Numbered from the stretch's first letter, positions 8,906-18,146 are shown. The stretch: 64,000 nt of DNA from Planctomycetales bacterium 10988 (GCA_009664345.1 CP043547.1:5484709-5548708); one strand, 5' to 3'. Made by a program: numbers and translations. The notes: generated from the sequence alone by a model not told the origin.

Positions 8906-10351
8906 ATGGGCCAAATGATCAATATTGACTTCGGAAACTCGTACACGAAAGTCGGAGTACGGACAGACGGAAACGAGCTGTCCACGCCATTAAGCGATAA
9001 CGTGTTAGAATTTGATGATGGTTTGAACATTTGTATTCCCACCCTTGCTGCCAGAGTCCTCCGAAAAGGAAAGGAGCATTGGGTATATGGGAGTGAGATC
9101 TTGGAGATCGGAAATTCTCAGGGCGTTGAAGTCCTACGGAATTGGAAGCCAAACTTTTTCAACGGTTCCAGTACCCCTCTCAAAGGTATCCCCCAAGCGA
9201 AGATTCCTGCGTTTGCTACCATGAAAAAGTTGAGTGAATCTGAATTGCAACACTTTATGGATAGCTTAAACCTGAATGAAAAACAGAGAGCCGCATTAGA
9301 AGACCTAAAGAATGGGGAAGACGAACCCGACCCTGGGCAAACGGACCTCGATACGAAGGAGATCGGGCTTAAATATTTCCGGTGGCTGCGAGCCTTTCTT
9401 GAAGGAATCTGCACGCGACGAGGAATCGATCTCCGTAAGACGCCGACACGCATCAACCTACCTAGCTTCGGTGCCAAGACGACTGCGGAAGACCTTCTCA
9501 TCGAGATTCTAAGCGAGGCAGGTTGGAAGATCGCTCCGAATCATCCAGCCCTTCCGGAACCGGTGGCCAATGCCATCGGGGTCTTTTCAGAAGGAAGAAA
9601 TATCCTCTGGCGCCCCAAAAGAACTGAGGATCAGTTTCCAGATTATCCCGGGATGTTTGGTACAAATGAGTTTATCAAGGCTGCTCGAAAACGCTTTGAA
9701 AGTAGATACAACCAACGTATGTATTGGGTCCTTGTGGTTGACCTAGGTGGATATACACTTGACATCGCTATGGTTGGTTTCGACCTGGAAGAAATCGATA
9801 TACCGCTCAACGGGAAATATCAGGGAAAACAGCGGCTCGCGACTCTCTCGGAGAAGATTGGGATTCGTGCCTTAGACGACAAGGTCAAATCGATCCTTCC
9901 AGAGGAAAAACAAAAGCTTATCGACGAACTTCTCCAAGACCCCGACCCTCGCCGAGTCGAAGCCTTCCATCGATTTCTTTATCAGAGAGGGCGCCCTTTT
10001 CATATCAGCCGGCAATTGATTGGGCAAAAGGAGGAAGGGGAAGCCATCCAAGAAGTGGTCTCTAACTTTGCTCACGAATGTGCCAAGCACGTCGAAGATT
10101 TCATCACGATGCATCAATACACCCGGATTGACGATGTGGTCATGACAGGCGGAGGCTGCAATATTCCCCAAGTTCGCGATGCCATTGTCGGGCTTCTCCA
10201 AGGATATCGCTTGAAAAATGCCTATGTCCCCGCTTTGGCCGCTGAAGAAAAAAATCTTCCCCCCAAATGCCAACGCCTCAAACCTCTGCTCGTTCGGGGA
10301 GCAACGGCAATCGGGGGAACCAGTGTTTTCTTTGATTACAATGGAGAATGA
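8906..10351 (+). CDS. Hsp70/actin-fold ATPase, nucleotide-binding domain only
   Basis: 481 residues with the signature of the actin/Hsp70 superfamily: phosphate-1 loop IDFGNSYTKVG (7-17), an Hsp70-type connecting motif LPEPVANAIG (216-225), phosphate-2 loop VVDLGGYTLDIA (277-288), adenosine motif VVMTGGGCNIPQVR (411-424) and a C-terminal GATAIGG. There is no peptide-binding domain after the ATPase core, unlike DnaK. Residues 105-150 form an extra charged insertion. It could be read as a ParM/StbA-like filament protein or as an Hsp70 NBD; the preceding GrpE-like gene favours the Hsp70 reading. ATG 8906 is preceded by GGAG at 8893; a second ATG at 8915 is possible. Two-gene operon. Confidence 0.75.
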   Translation: MGQMINIDFGNSYTKVGVRTDGNELSTPLSDNVLEFDDGLNICIPTLAARVLRKGKEHWVYGSEILEIGNSQGVEVLRNWKPNFFNGSSTPLKGIPQAKIPAFATMKKLSESELQHFMDSLNLNEKQRAALEDLKNGEDEPDPGQTDLDTKEIGLKYFRWLRAFLEGICTRRGIDLRKTPTRINLPSFGAKTTAEDLLIEILSEAGWKIAPNHPALPEPVANAIGVFSEGRNILWRPKRTEDQFPDYPGMFGTNEFIKAARKRFESRYNQRMYWVLVVDLGGYTLDIAMVGFDLEEIDIPLNGKYQGKQRLATLSEKIGIRALDDKVKSILPEEKQKLIDELLQDPDPRRVEAFHRFLYQRGRPFHISRQLIGQKEEGEAIQEVVSNFAHECAKHVEDFITMHQYTRIDDVVMTGGGCNIPQVRDAIVGLLQGYRLKNAYVPALAAEEKNLPPKCQRLKPLLVRGATAIGGTSVFFDYNGE

Positions 10352-10381
10352 ATACTCAATTCTCAAAAACGCTTTTTGGAT

Positions 10382-11122
10382 TTAGCCTCCTCGCTCGTTT
10401 ACCAACTTTTGTAGGCGTTCGGGATAGTCGGTCATGATGGCATCGACGCCCCAGGTGAGGAGGGGTTTCATTTGTTCGATCGTGTTGGCCGTCCAGACGT
10501 AAACCCGCAGATTCCGGGCTTGCGAGGCATGAATGCTTGCGGCATTAGCTGTCTTCGTCGAGAAGCCAATGCCACCGATCCCCGCTGAAAGCAAAGTCCG
10601 CCAGCGTTCGCGATGAACTTCCGGGTCGTGAGGCCAATCGGATTGCAACCAGACAGACGGCAAACAAGGCTCCAAGGTTCGCAGCGTCAGCAGAACACTT
10701 AAGTCAAAAGCAAAGACGGTCACCTCGCCCGGTTCGTATCCCGCCGTCGAGATCGCCTCCAGCACTTCCTTCTCCATGCCTGTCTCTTTGATTTCGATAA
10801 TGAGCCGCATCTTCCCCCGCAGATATTTCAACACATCGACCAAACGAGAAACCGGCTCGCCACGGTATTGCTCATCTTTCCAACCTCCGACTTCGAACTC
10901 TTGTAAATCTTGATAAGTGAGATCGGAGAGTTTCGAGTCCTTACCCGCAGTTCGCTTCAAGGCGGCATCATGAATCAGCACCGGAACGCGGTCGCGGGTT
11001 AGCCGCACATCGCATTCCGCAAAGGAAAAACCTCGCTCCCAAGCCAATCGATAGGCGGCCAAGGTGTTCTCAGGAGCCAAGGACGAAAACCCGCGGTGAC
11101 AAACAATGAGTGGATCGGCCAT
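10382..11122 (-). CDS. ugpQ: glycerophosphodiester phosphodiesterase
   Basis: 246 residues, full length for a cytoplasmic GDPD. Catalytic and metal residues are in place: H9-R10, E18 (PENT), E36-x-D38 (AECDV) and H51-D52 (LIHD). The family hydrolyses glycerophosphodiesters to glycerol-3-phosphate and an alcohol; no signal peptide, so it resembles UgpQ rather than the periplasmic GlpQ. ATG start with GAGGTG just upstream. It is convergent with the Hsp70-like gene, 30 bases apart. No transporter for glycerophosphodiesters is nearby. Substrate range is inferred from family only. Confidence 0.9.
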   Translation of the reverse strand: MADPLIVCHRGFSSLAPENTLAAYRLAWERGFSFAECDVRLTRDRVPVLIHDAALKRTAGKDSKLSDLTYQDLQEFEVGGWKDEQYRGEPVSRLVDVLKYLRGKMRLIIEIKETGMEKEVLEAISTAGYEPGEVTVFAFDLSVLLTLRTLEPCLPSVWLQSDWPHDPEVHRERWRTLLSAGIGGIGFSTKTANAASIHASQARNLRVYVWTANTIEQMKPLLTWGVDAIMTDYPERLQKLVNERGG

Positions 11123-11494
11123 CGATCACCTCGTTTCTATAGATGCAGTTGAACAACCCAGCATGCAAACGGATTGTGAAATGTTTCCCAAATCCATTCT
11201 GATAACCAGGTAGCTTTCTAGAACTTTTTCCACGGGCAACTAGTGCCTCCTGAGGAAATCCGGTAGACTTCAATGTGGTTTAAAGCAGGCGATTCGATGG
11301 AATCTTTCGCGTTGAACTGGAAGGAACTCGGGCTTTCTTGCTGCTTTCACTTTCCGACAACGCACAATTTTGGAACTCCGATCTTCTCGCCTGCGAATCG
11401 TTATCGGAAATTCACGGTCTCTGTGGAAGAGGACCGGCCAAGCTCATCGGTGAGAGCAACCACTTTTGAACCCCAACGACAAAGGAACCCGGCC

Positions 11495-11818
11495 ATGCCA
11501 CTGTACGAGATTGAGACGAAAGCCCATATTATCATCACCTGGGCTGACGAAGAACAACCTGCGAAAGACGTTGTTCAAGACGCTTATCCTAGTGAGGAGA
11601 TTGTACGAATTACCCGCCGACCGCGACAAACGTGGGTCATCTCGAAAGCCGCTTTGGGGATTGCCAGCACAATCGATCCCTGTTCGACTGCCCGCGACTG
11701 TCTCAGCAAAGCCGCCGGCGACAAAGTGAATGCAATTCGACTTTACATGCAGGAAACAGGTGCTGATCTTGATAACGCCCGAAAAGTGATAGAATCCAAT
11801 ATGGTCATGGGTTGGTAA
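11495..11818 (+). CDS. conserved small protein with an L7/L12-like C-terminal helix motif
   Basis: 107 residues from ATG 11495, which has AAAGGAA eight bases upstream; the frame is open to 11273 but the extra part has no coding character. I do not recognise the family. The last third (KVNAIRLYMQETGADLDNAR) resembles the C-terminal domain of ribosomal protein L7/L12 and its small relatives (K.I+.+RE.TGL.L.EAK..V). No signal peptide or membrane segment. It is monocistronic and followed by an intrinsic terminator at 11893-11928. The 370 bases upstream to the GDPD gene hold nothing else that I can support. Confidence 0.6.
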   Translation: MPLYEIETKAHIIITWADEEQPAKDVVQDAYPSEEIVRITRRPRQTWVISKAALGIASTIDPCSTARDCLSKAAGDKVNAIRLYMQETGADLDNARKVIESNMVMGW

Positions 11819-11892
11819 ATGCCCCACTTCCCTTCTTGAAAACATTGATGGAAAGAACGCTTGAATTGTAAACAGCTTACGCCCAATCATTG

Positions 11893-11928
11893 AGACGAGA
11901 GGCCCAATCGCCTTTCGTCTTCTTTTTT
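11893..11928 (+). terminator. intrinsic terminator
   Basis: AGACGA(11893-11898)-GA-GGC pairs with GCC-TT-TCGTCT (11910-11920) and is followed by TCTTTTTT. It ends the small-protein transcript upstream. Confidence 0.7.
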
Positions 11929-12087
11929 CCTACCTAAGAGCGTTTCCTGTTTCCTTTTGCTTCGCAGCTTTCACTTGTTGCTAATAAAAATTTCGAAAGT
12001 GACTCCCCATCCGGCAGAAGATGTATATATTAGTATAGTAGTAATCCTAAGCCATCTACTATCCTTCTACCATCCGGGAAGCGTGCG

Positions 12088-13221
12088 ATGAATCCTGAAT
12101 TCGATCGATTCAATCCGGGACGAGGGGCGGACATCAACCCTACTAATCGCTTTGAAAGGCTGTCGATCGAGACCACCTTCGATCACTTGGAAGAGGAGGA
12201 GTCTCTCGAAAGGGCGCAACGATCGCTTACCACCGAGTACCTCCGTGACGAAACGCAGAGCATTGTTTCCCATACGGATAGCCCCGACATTCCCTTTGAA
12301 TGGAGCATCAATCCCTACCGAGGGTGTTTGCATGGGTGCAGCTATTGTTATGCTCGAACGTTTCATGAGTACCTCGGTTTCAAAGCAGGCACAGACTTCG
12401 AAACGAAAATTCTCGTCAAAACAAATGCCGCGGAGCTATTGAAACGATGGCTGGTCAAGAATGTCCATAACGTAAAGCCGATTACGCTGTCGGGAGTGAC
12501 CGATCCGTATCAGCCGGCCGAGCGAAAATTTAGGATCACCCGAGAATGCCTCGAAGTGATGGAAACCGCCCACCAATCTGTTTGCATTATCACCAAAAAT
12601 GCCTTGGTCCTCCGCGATCTTGACTTATATATCAAAATGGCGAACCGCAATCAGGTCCACGTAGCGATCTCACTTCCAACCCTCGACCGAGCCCTCGCCC
12701 GGAAGATGGAGCCGAGAGCCTCCCTCCCAGCCCAACGTCTTCGTACAATCGAGAAGTTAAGTGAAGCAGGCATTCCGGTTAAAGTATTAATCGCCCCGCT
12801 GATTCCAGGACTTACCGAAGAAGAACTCCCCAGTATCCTCAAAGCGATCAAATCCGCCGGAGCCCTCAGCGCGAGCCCGATCATTCTCCGCCTCCCTGGT
12901 GCCGTGCAGCCGATTTTCTTTGCCTGGATGGAACGATATTTCCCAGATCGAGTGAAGAAAGTTGAACAACGTATCCGTTCCATGAAAGGGGGAAAGCTCA
13001 ATCGGAGCGAATTTGGTCTCCGGTTTAAAACGGAAGGCAACTACATAGGGCAAGTCAAACAAATGTTTCGAGTTTTTTCAAACAAGGAAGGGCTTGTCCA
13101 ACACCTTCCTCCGCTGGATAGTGCAGGGTTCCAACCTGAGAATCTAGGGATATCACACAAGAAAGCAAAGAAAACAAAACCTGCCGATAAAGATCAACTT
13201 TTTTTATTTGATCTAGAATAG
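12088..13221 (+). CDS. PA0069-family radical SAM protein
   Basis: 377 residues. The [4Fe-4S]/SAM cluster motif is C80-x3-C84-x2-C87 in NPYRGCLHGCSYCYAR, the hallmark wording of the PA0069/Rv2578c subfamily related to spore photoproduct lyase. The TIM-barrel continues through VTDPYQPAE and PLIPGLTEEE. The reaction of this subfamily is not known; DNA-repair-like or tRNA-related roles have been suggested for relatives but nothing here settles it. ATG 12088; monocistronic in appearance, with an AT-rich -10-like stretch (TATATTAGTATAGTA) about 50 bases upstream. Full length. Confidence 0.88.
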   Translation: MNPEFDRFNPGRGADINPTNRFERLSIETTFDHLEEEESLERAQRSLTTEYLRDETQSIVSHTDSPDIPFEWSINPYRGCLHGCSYCYARTFHEYLGFKAGTDFETKILVKTNAAELLKRWLVKNVHNVKPITLSGVTDPYQPAERKFRITRECLEVMETAHQSVCIITKNALVLRDLDLYIKMANRNQVHVAISLPTLDRALARKMEPRASLPAQRLRTIEKLSEAGIPVKVLIAPLIPGLTEEELPSILKAIKSAGALSASPIILRLPGAVQPIFFAWMERYFPDRVKKVEQRIRSMKGGKLNRSEFGLRFKTEGNYIGQVKQMFRVFSNKEGLVQHLPPLDSAGFQPENLGISHKKAKKTKPADKDQLFLFDLE

Positions 13222-13250
13222 AACGAATTGGTGGTAAAGGAAACGCAACC

Positions 13251-13883
13251 ATGTTTAAGACAAAGTTACAATTACTTAGTGTTTCTATCTTATCCCCCTT
13301 ATCCTTTTTCTATTTCCTTATTTTGTTCTTGCAACCCTCTTCATTGCTTTACGCTCAGCAAATGCCCAAACCTCCCGGCCCTGGTGAAATGGCACCAACT
13401 TGGCAAAGCTTGGTGAATGAGCAGTTAAAAGAGGTAACTTTAAAAGATTGGAGAAACACCAATTATATAGTCCTCGTGTTTACTCATAAGGACTGCTATG
13501 TTTCTACACTCTATGAAGAGCGATTCGCGGCCTTTGCAAAAACCTATCCCCAAGCAAAAGTCGCTTTGATCGCTGTAGAAGTCATCAATTCGCCAACAGA
13601 ATTAGAATCGACAATAACTGCAATTAAAAAGAAACAACGCCCTTTTGTTACCTATTTTGACAAAGAGCAGTCTGTTGCAAAAAGTTATGGAGCCACGGTC
13701 ACCCCCGAAGTTTTTCTACTCGGGCCAAAGAGAACCGTTCTCTATCACGGGGCATGGGACGATTCGTTATTCGCAGAACAAGTGAAAACTGCCTATCTTG
13801 AAGAGGCAATCGAAGCCATGCTAAAGCAACAAACTCCTCCAGTCAGTCAAACTCGACCAAGCGGTTGCCCCATTCTTTATTAA
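13251..13883 (+). CDS. exported thioredoxin-fold (redoxin-like) protein
   Basis: 210 residues with an N-terminal hydrophobic signal segment (about 7-35, ending SLLYAQ), so it is exported or membrane anchored. Residues 60-190 follow a thioredoxin/redoxin pattern: LKDWRNTNYIVLVFTHKDC with a single Cys82 at the position where redoxins carry CPV, then a cis-Pro-like VTPEVFLLG and a GAWDD. The absence of CPV or CxxC argues against a normal peroxidase or disulfide reductase; the second Cys (near the C-terminus, SGCPILY) is outside the fold. ATG 13251 with AAAGGAAA upstream. It starts 30 bases after the radical SAM gene, possibly in the same transcript, but its codons are more AT-rich. Confidence 0.65.
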   Translation: MFKTKLQLLSVSILSPLSFFYFLILFLQPSSLLYAQQMPKPPGPGEMAPTWQSLVNEQLKEVTLKDWRNTNYIVLVFTHKDCYVSTLYEERFAAFAKTYPQAKVALIAVEVINSPTELESTITAIKKKQRPFVTYFDKEQSVAKSYGATVTPEVFLLGPKRTVLYHGAWDDSLFAEQVKTAYLEEAIEAMLKQQTPPVSQTRPSGCPILY

Positions 13884-14194
13884 TGCCCCTCTTTAACTTT
13901 CCCCTTCAATTCAAATATTCCAAAAAATCGAATAACTTTTCTTCAGATACCAAGGGAACAGGTCGATAACGAAGAACGGAATATTTTGCAACCTACCGTT
14001 TTCCACTGCCGAGACAATTTCGTTTGAAGAATCCTAGTCAACAAAGCCGATGCTTTGAAAGGTGAGATCAAACATGACACATTGCAAAGAATTTTGTATT
14101 TAAAGTTTTTAAATATTGTCTTTGTAACTTAAATGTCCTCGGTTCACATCTGGAAAACGCGACCCGTGTTTAATCGGATGAAGGAATGTTAACT

Positions 14195-14641
14195 ATGAAA
14201 CGTCTCTGCCTGGTACTGATACTGGCTGCTGCCTCCATGAGCAGTTCCGGCTGTTGCCTCATGGACCGGCTCTTCTGCTGTGAAAGTTGCGGCGTAGGAA
14301 ACTCGGGGTGTGGGACGTGTGGTCATACCTCCTGCAATCCTTTTTATAGTGGTTCCGTCACTTGTGAACCTGCTGCCACCTATTGTGAAAGTTGCGATTG
14401 TTACTCCTGCTGCAAACCGAAAATGCACATCGGCCCCTCGTGCGTTTCCAAAAGTTGTTGCGGCCCGTTGTTCGGAGTTCACTCGCTGCCGGGGAAAGGA
14501 TTGCTTACCGGTGGTTGTAAATCTTGTAACGTAGCCCCGCAACCTGCGGTCGCACCCCCGGCACAAGTAGCTTATCCTTACTACACCACCCGTGGTCCAC
14601 GCGATTATTTCGCCAACGGTCCCGGCTATCCAGCGAACTAA
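14195..14641 (+). CDS. cysteine-rich lipoprotein
   Basis: 148 residues from ATG 14195 (a second ATG at 14186 is possible; GAAGGA at 14179-14184 serves either). A short signal peptide ends in SSSGC, a plausible lipobox, so the mature protein would be a lipoprotein. The body contains about 20 cysteines, many in pairs (CC, SCC, CxxC) over only 110 residues, then a Pro/Ala/Tyr tail. No known metal-binding fold can be assigned; disulfide cross-linking in the cell envelope or metal binding are possibilities. The 310 bases upstream contain only AT-rich leader DNA with no gene that I can support. Confidence 0.7.
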   Translation: MKRLCLVLILAAASMSSSGCCLMDRLFCCESCGVGNSGCGTCGHTSCNPFYSGSVTCEPAATYCESCDCYSCCKPKMHIGPSCVSKSCCGPLFGVHSLPGKGLLTGGCKSCNVAPQPAVAPPAQVAYPYYTTRGPRDYFANGPGYPAN

Positions 14642-14710
14642 ATAATCTTTATCTGTTAGAAAATCATCATACATAATCTGACAGATAAATAGAAAAAATA
14701 GATAGTAAAA

Positions 14711-14746
14711 GAAAAGACCTTGGTCCAATCGGGCGAAGGTCTTTTC
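14711..14746. terminator. bidirectional intrinsic terminator
   Basis: Perfect 11-base stem GAAAAGACCTT (14711-14721) / AAGGTCTTTTC (14736-14746). It has A-runs on one side and T-runs on the other, so it can terminate both the lipoprotein gene and the convergent sugar isomerase gene. Confidence 0.8.
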
Positions 14747-14774
14747 TTCGTTTCTATTCTATGATGATCATCGG

Positions 14775-15596
14775 TTATGACACTTGAGCAATGGCATCGA
14801 GCATGTTTTGCATACTTTGTTTGGTCAGATGTTCAATCCCTGGAGAATAGTCAAATACCTCGACTGAGACCCACCCTTGATAGTTCACATCTTTTAAAGC
14901 TTGAAAAATAGGGGGGAACGAAAGTTCTCCAAAGCCCGGACCTAAACGGTTCGGGTCATTCGCGTGAAAATGAGCCATAGATGAATGATATTTGCGAATG
15001 ATCTCCGGCACCGGCTCACTTTCAGAAGACATCGCTTTACAATCTAAATGAAGTTGAACATAAGGCGAGTCACACATTTTCAAAAGTTGAATACCCTCTT
15101 CCGCGGTGGTTAAAAAATCCCCTTCGCTTGGCCCCAACGGTTCCAGGGCTAGTGTAACTTTCGTCTCTTCCAATGTAGGGATTATTTGTTGAATTACATC
15201 CAGCGCATATTGATGCGCGTCCTGCAACGTAACCCCGGGCAATAAATTTCTTTGTTGTGGAGAACCCAACACAAGGATCGATCCCCCTAGGTCTGCACAA
15301 AGATGAGCCAATGCTTTAAAATAGTCCGCCGTTTTTTGACGAATGTTTTTGTCAGGACTTGTTAAATAAAAGCCTTCTGTTTTTGCCAACAACCAATGAA
15401 GCCCAACGACTTCCAACCCGGCATTTTTTGCTTGTTCTTTTACTTCTGCACGCTTGTCACTTGTAATTTGTGTTGCATCAGAATTGATCGTAAAGGGAGC
15501 AATTTCAATCCCTGTATATCCACATTCTCTAGCAAAAGCAAACGCTTTATCAAACGGCCAATCCTCAAATGTTTCATTACAAATCGCAAACTTCAT
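14775..15596 (-). CDS. sugar phosphate isomerase/epimerase (xylose-isomerase-like TIM barrel)
   Basis: 273 residues. The N-terminal MKFAICNETF, the CGYTGIEIAPF strand, VVGLHWLL, LALEPLGPSEGDFL and the HFHANDPNRLGPG/VSVEVFDY segments are typical of AP-endonuclease-2-like TIM-barrel sugar isomerases/epimerases, with Glu, Asp and His residues at strand ends for a divalent metal. Planctomycetes carry many such paralogs; the sugar is unknown. No signal peptide. ATG with GAGAGGA upstream. It is downstream of the methyltransferase gene on the same strand (39 bases), possibly one transcript. AT-rich codon use. Confidence 0.85.
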   Translation of the reverse strand: MKFAICNETFEDWPFDKAFAFARECGYTGIEIAPFTINSDATQITSDKRAEVKEQAKNAGLEVVGLHWLLAKTEGFYLTSPDKNIRQKTADYFKALAHLCADLGGSILVLGSPQQRNLLPGVTLQDAHQYALDVIQQIIPTLEETKVTLALEPLGPSEGDFLTTAEEGIQLLKMCDSPYVQLHLDCKAMSSESEPVPEIIRKYHSSMAHFHANDPNRLGPGFGELSFPPIFQALKDVNYQGWVSVEVFDYSPGIEHLTKQSMQNMLDAIAQVS

Positions 15597-15635
15597 TGTA
15601 TCCTCTCGATGTTAATTCATTGTGTGAAAAGAATA

Positions 15636-16520
15636 TTATGACCTCTTGCCTTTAGTTGGTTTCTTTTTCGGAGTACTTTTTAAAGGCTCTTTCGTTCCTA
15701 ATAATGGATCACCCGGCTGAATAGTGGTCAGCCGTTGCTTTATATGTTCAGTGTAAGTTTCAGAAAGTTCAAAACCAAGGTAAAGCCGCTTTAATTTCTT
15801 TGCAACCGCCAAAGTCGTACCGCTTCCACTAAAAGGGTCGAGAACCTTTTCCCCTTCCTGACTGCAAGCGAGCAAGATTCGTCCTAACAATTGCTCAGGC
15901 ATTTGACACCCATGAAAACCCGCCCTCTCTTTAAAGGTGCCGGCAACCCTGGGAAAATACCAAGTATCCTCGTTAGCCTCGAACCCTTCCGCCAATTCCT
16001 GAGGCCTTAAAATCCAAGTATTATCCGGAAGCCGCCCTTTTGGATTCGCCCGACGATCATTGTAAATCAACTGCCGTGCAGAAGGGACTCGGAGCTCCGG
16101 ATCGTCTTCATTAAAGGTAAAATGTTGAGGGTCTTTTGTAAAATAGAGAAGGTGGGTATGTGAGCGGCTAAAATTTTTCTGACAGTTAACACCAAAAGTA
16201 TAATACCAAATCACCCAACTCCGGCAGGAAAAATGAAGCTCTTTTTGAGCAAGAATTTTTAACTCCGCCGCGTATTCATCTCCAATCGCTAACCAGAACG
16301 TTCCGTCCGGAGTTAACACTCGATGAATTTCTTTCATCCAATCCCGTGACCAGTCTAAATATTTTGCATCCTCCTGCCGATCTTCATAAACATCGTAATT
16401 ATAACCGATATTAAAAGGGGGATCTGCAAACACAAGATGAACGTCTTCATCCGGAAGTCGTTTCATCTGCTCTATACAATCTCCAGCATGTATTTGATTC
16501 CACATCCTTGTCTTTGTCAT
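15636..16520 (-). CDS. site-specific DNA methyltransferase (amino-methyltransferase, motif order IV then I)
   Basis: 294 residues. Catalytic motif DPPF at 33-36 precedes the SAM-binding motif DPFSGSGT (228-235), the beta-class order used by N6-adenine and N4-cytosine DNA methyltransferases. DPPF and FxGxG place it with enzymes such as those of MboII/CcrM type; CcrM-like enzymes recognise GANTC, but this protein lacks the typical CcrM C-terminal extension, so the target is open. No restriction endonuclease is adjacent, so it appears solitary. The C-terminus is basic ([11 protein letters not shown]). ATG 16520 with AAGGA about 12 bases upstream; ATG 16505 is an alternative. Divergent from the EEP nuclease gene. 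Confidence 0.87.
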   Translation of the reverse strand: MTKTRMWNQIHAGDCIEQMKRLPDEDVHLVFADPPFNIGYNYDVYEDRQEDAKYLDWSRDWMKEIHRVLTPDGTFWLAIGDEYAAELKILAQKELHFSCRSWVIWYYTFGVNCQKNFSRSHTHLLYFTKDPQHFTFNEDDPELRVPSARQLIYNDRRANPKGRLPDNTWILRPQELAEGFEANEDTWYFPRVAGTFKERAGFHGCQMPEQLLGRILLACSQEGEKVLDPFSGSGTTLAVAKKLKRLYLGFELSETYTEHIKQRLTTIQPGDPLLGTKEPLKSTPKKKPTKGKRS

Positions 16521-16965
16521 TTATCTATTTTTCCTTAGGTCGATAGATTCTCTATTTCATCAAGAGAAAAGGTGAACTCTCGCCCTGTTGTAAACACTTT
16601 ATTATTACCTAATCTATCAGAAAGTTATCGAAAAATCGACCTGGAGTCAAAAGGGTAGATTGAGTATCTTTCACGGATACTTCCTCTATTCAAGGTTTCG
16701 ATACATCGGTAAGACACCAATCGAACAACATATCGATGAATAGAGATAACCTAGTACCCCGTCTTTCCATCGATTGTTACCCAGTCAAGATATCAGATTC
16801 GTCTATTTTCCTTTACTTAGGTAAAGTAATATAAATGGCTAAATTGCATGACTTCATCGCAATTTAATACCTACACATCTCTCGTCAAACATTTCGCTCA
16901 TCTCTTATCACAATAATTTTAGTCAATTATTCAATACTAAAATATATTGCTGAGGCAGGAGTATC
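16521..16965. other. 445-bp AT-rich divergent intergenic region
   Basis: No gene is visible. It separates the methyltransferase and EEP nuclease genes and must hold both promoters. A small dyad CTTTAC-TTAG-GTAAAG lies at 16811-16826. TTTCGATACATCGG and TATCGAT-type GATC-free repeats occur but I see no clear operator family. Confidence 0.5.
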
Positions 16966-17934
16966 ATGCGTAAATCGCTTAGTTATTTACTGATTATCGT
17001 GTTACTGTCGATCGGCGGCTATTTTTTCCGCTCGGACTTGGAAACTCTACTTCCTCAACCTCATCAAAATAATCATTCTGACAGTTCCAAATTTGAACCC
17101 TCAGGGGATTCACTTAAAGATTCAATAACCATTGCCTCTTTTAATATTCAAGTCTTCGGACAAAGTAAACTTGAAGACAGTGCGGCAATGGATATCCTGG
17201 CAAGAACGGCACGTCGTTTTGACATTATAGCTGTTCAGGAAATTCGATCGAAAAGTCAGGATGTCATGCCACGATTTATCGATTTAATCAACCGTGGTGG
17301 TCATCGTTATGATTATGTCATTGGCCCTCGCATTGGCAGGACTGTCAGCAAAGAACAATATGCCTATGTATATAATACAGATCGTTTAGAACTTGACCCT
17401 TCGAGTATCCACACTGTTTATGATCCAGAAGATATGTTACATCGTGAGCCGTTGGTAGGTACTTTTCGTGTTCGCGGTGTCAGCCCTGACTCAGCGTTTA
17501 CTTTTACACTCATCAATATACATACCGATCCTGATGAAGTAGACCTAGAGCTGAATGTATTAGATGATGTCTTCCGTGCGGTGATCCAAGATGGCCGCGG
17601 TGAAGACGACGTGATTATGCTTGGAGACTTCAATACAGAACCTCAAGAGAGTGGAGAGTTTGGCTCACTTCCAAATATTCATTGGGCAATTCAAGGGGTT
17701 CCTAGCAATACCCGAGGAACGAAACTCTATGATAACTTGGTCTTCAGTACGTTAACAACAACCGAGTTTACAGGCCGAGCTGGGGTCTTCGATTTATGTA
17801 AAGCTTATAATTTAACACTTGAACAAGCCTTGGAAGTTTCTGACCATTTTCCTGTTTGGGCAGAATTCACCGTCGAAGAAGGCGGAAAACGAGGCCGAAT
17901 TGCTCAAGCTCCCGGCGGGTCCAACTATCGATAA
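16966..17934 (+). CDS. membrane-anchored or exported endonuclease/exonuclease/phosphatase-family protein
   Basis: 322 residues. An N-terminal hydrophobic segment (about 5-22) is a signal or anchor. The DNase-I-like fold follows with all key motifs: SFNIQVFG, VQEIR (metal-binding Glu), INIHTDP, LGDFNTE and SDHFPVW (catalytic Asp-His). EEP proteins cleave phosphodiester or phosphomonoester bonds in nucleic acids, lipids or inositol phosphates; the DNase-I-type wording (RxIGRTVSKEQYAYVY) slightly favours a nuclease. A basic C-terminal tail follows the domain. ATG with AGGAG upstream. It lies just before the ExoIII-DnaE gene, which also begins with an EEP-fold nuclease, but a terminator separates them. 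Confidence 0.85.
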   Translation: MRKSLSYLLIIVLLSIGGYFFRSDLETLLPQPHQNNHSDSSKFEPSGDSLKDSITIASFNIQVFGQSKLEDSAAMDILARTARRFDIIAVQEIRSKSQDVMPRFIDLINRGGHRYDYVIGPRIGRTVSKEQYAYVYNTDRLELDPSSIHTVYDPEDMLHREPLVGTFRVRGVSPDSAFTFTLINIHTDPDEVDLELNVLDDVFRAVIQDGRGEDDVIMLGDFNTEPQESGEFGSLPNIHWAIQGVPSNTRGTKLYDNLVFSTLTTTEFTGRAGVFDLCKAYNLTLEQALEVSDHFPVWAEFTVEEGGKRGRIAQAPGGSNYR

Positions 17935-18114
17935 CTTTTACGTAATGAAATGGAATCACTTCTCCATCTGACACCAAATCCAATTATTTATTGAATGTAA
18001 CAATATTTTATATTTCATGTATATTTTGATCATCTATTACTTTCAGTTATTCTAAACCATTAGACTGGAAGTTAGCTAAGACTTCAGCTAGCATAGATAG
18101 TACAGCATACAAAT

Positions 18115-18146
18115 GGCGAGGGAGCTTTCTGCTCTCTTGCCTTTTT
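18115..18146 (+). terminator. intrinsic terminator or leader attenuator
   Basis: GGCGAGGGAG (18115-18124) pairs with CTCTCTTGCC (18132-18141), followed by TTTTT. It is 180 bases after the EEP stop and 93 bases before the ExoIII-DnaE start, so it could end the former transcript or act in the leader of the latter. The rest of this 304-base gap holds no gene. Confidence 0.65.

Noticed and set aside
8906-10351. Plasmid-type ParM/ParR partition system
   Set aside because: The fold fits ParM, but there is no ParR-like DNA-binding gene downstream and no iteron-like parC; the upstream GrpE-like gene favours an Hsp70-type reading.
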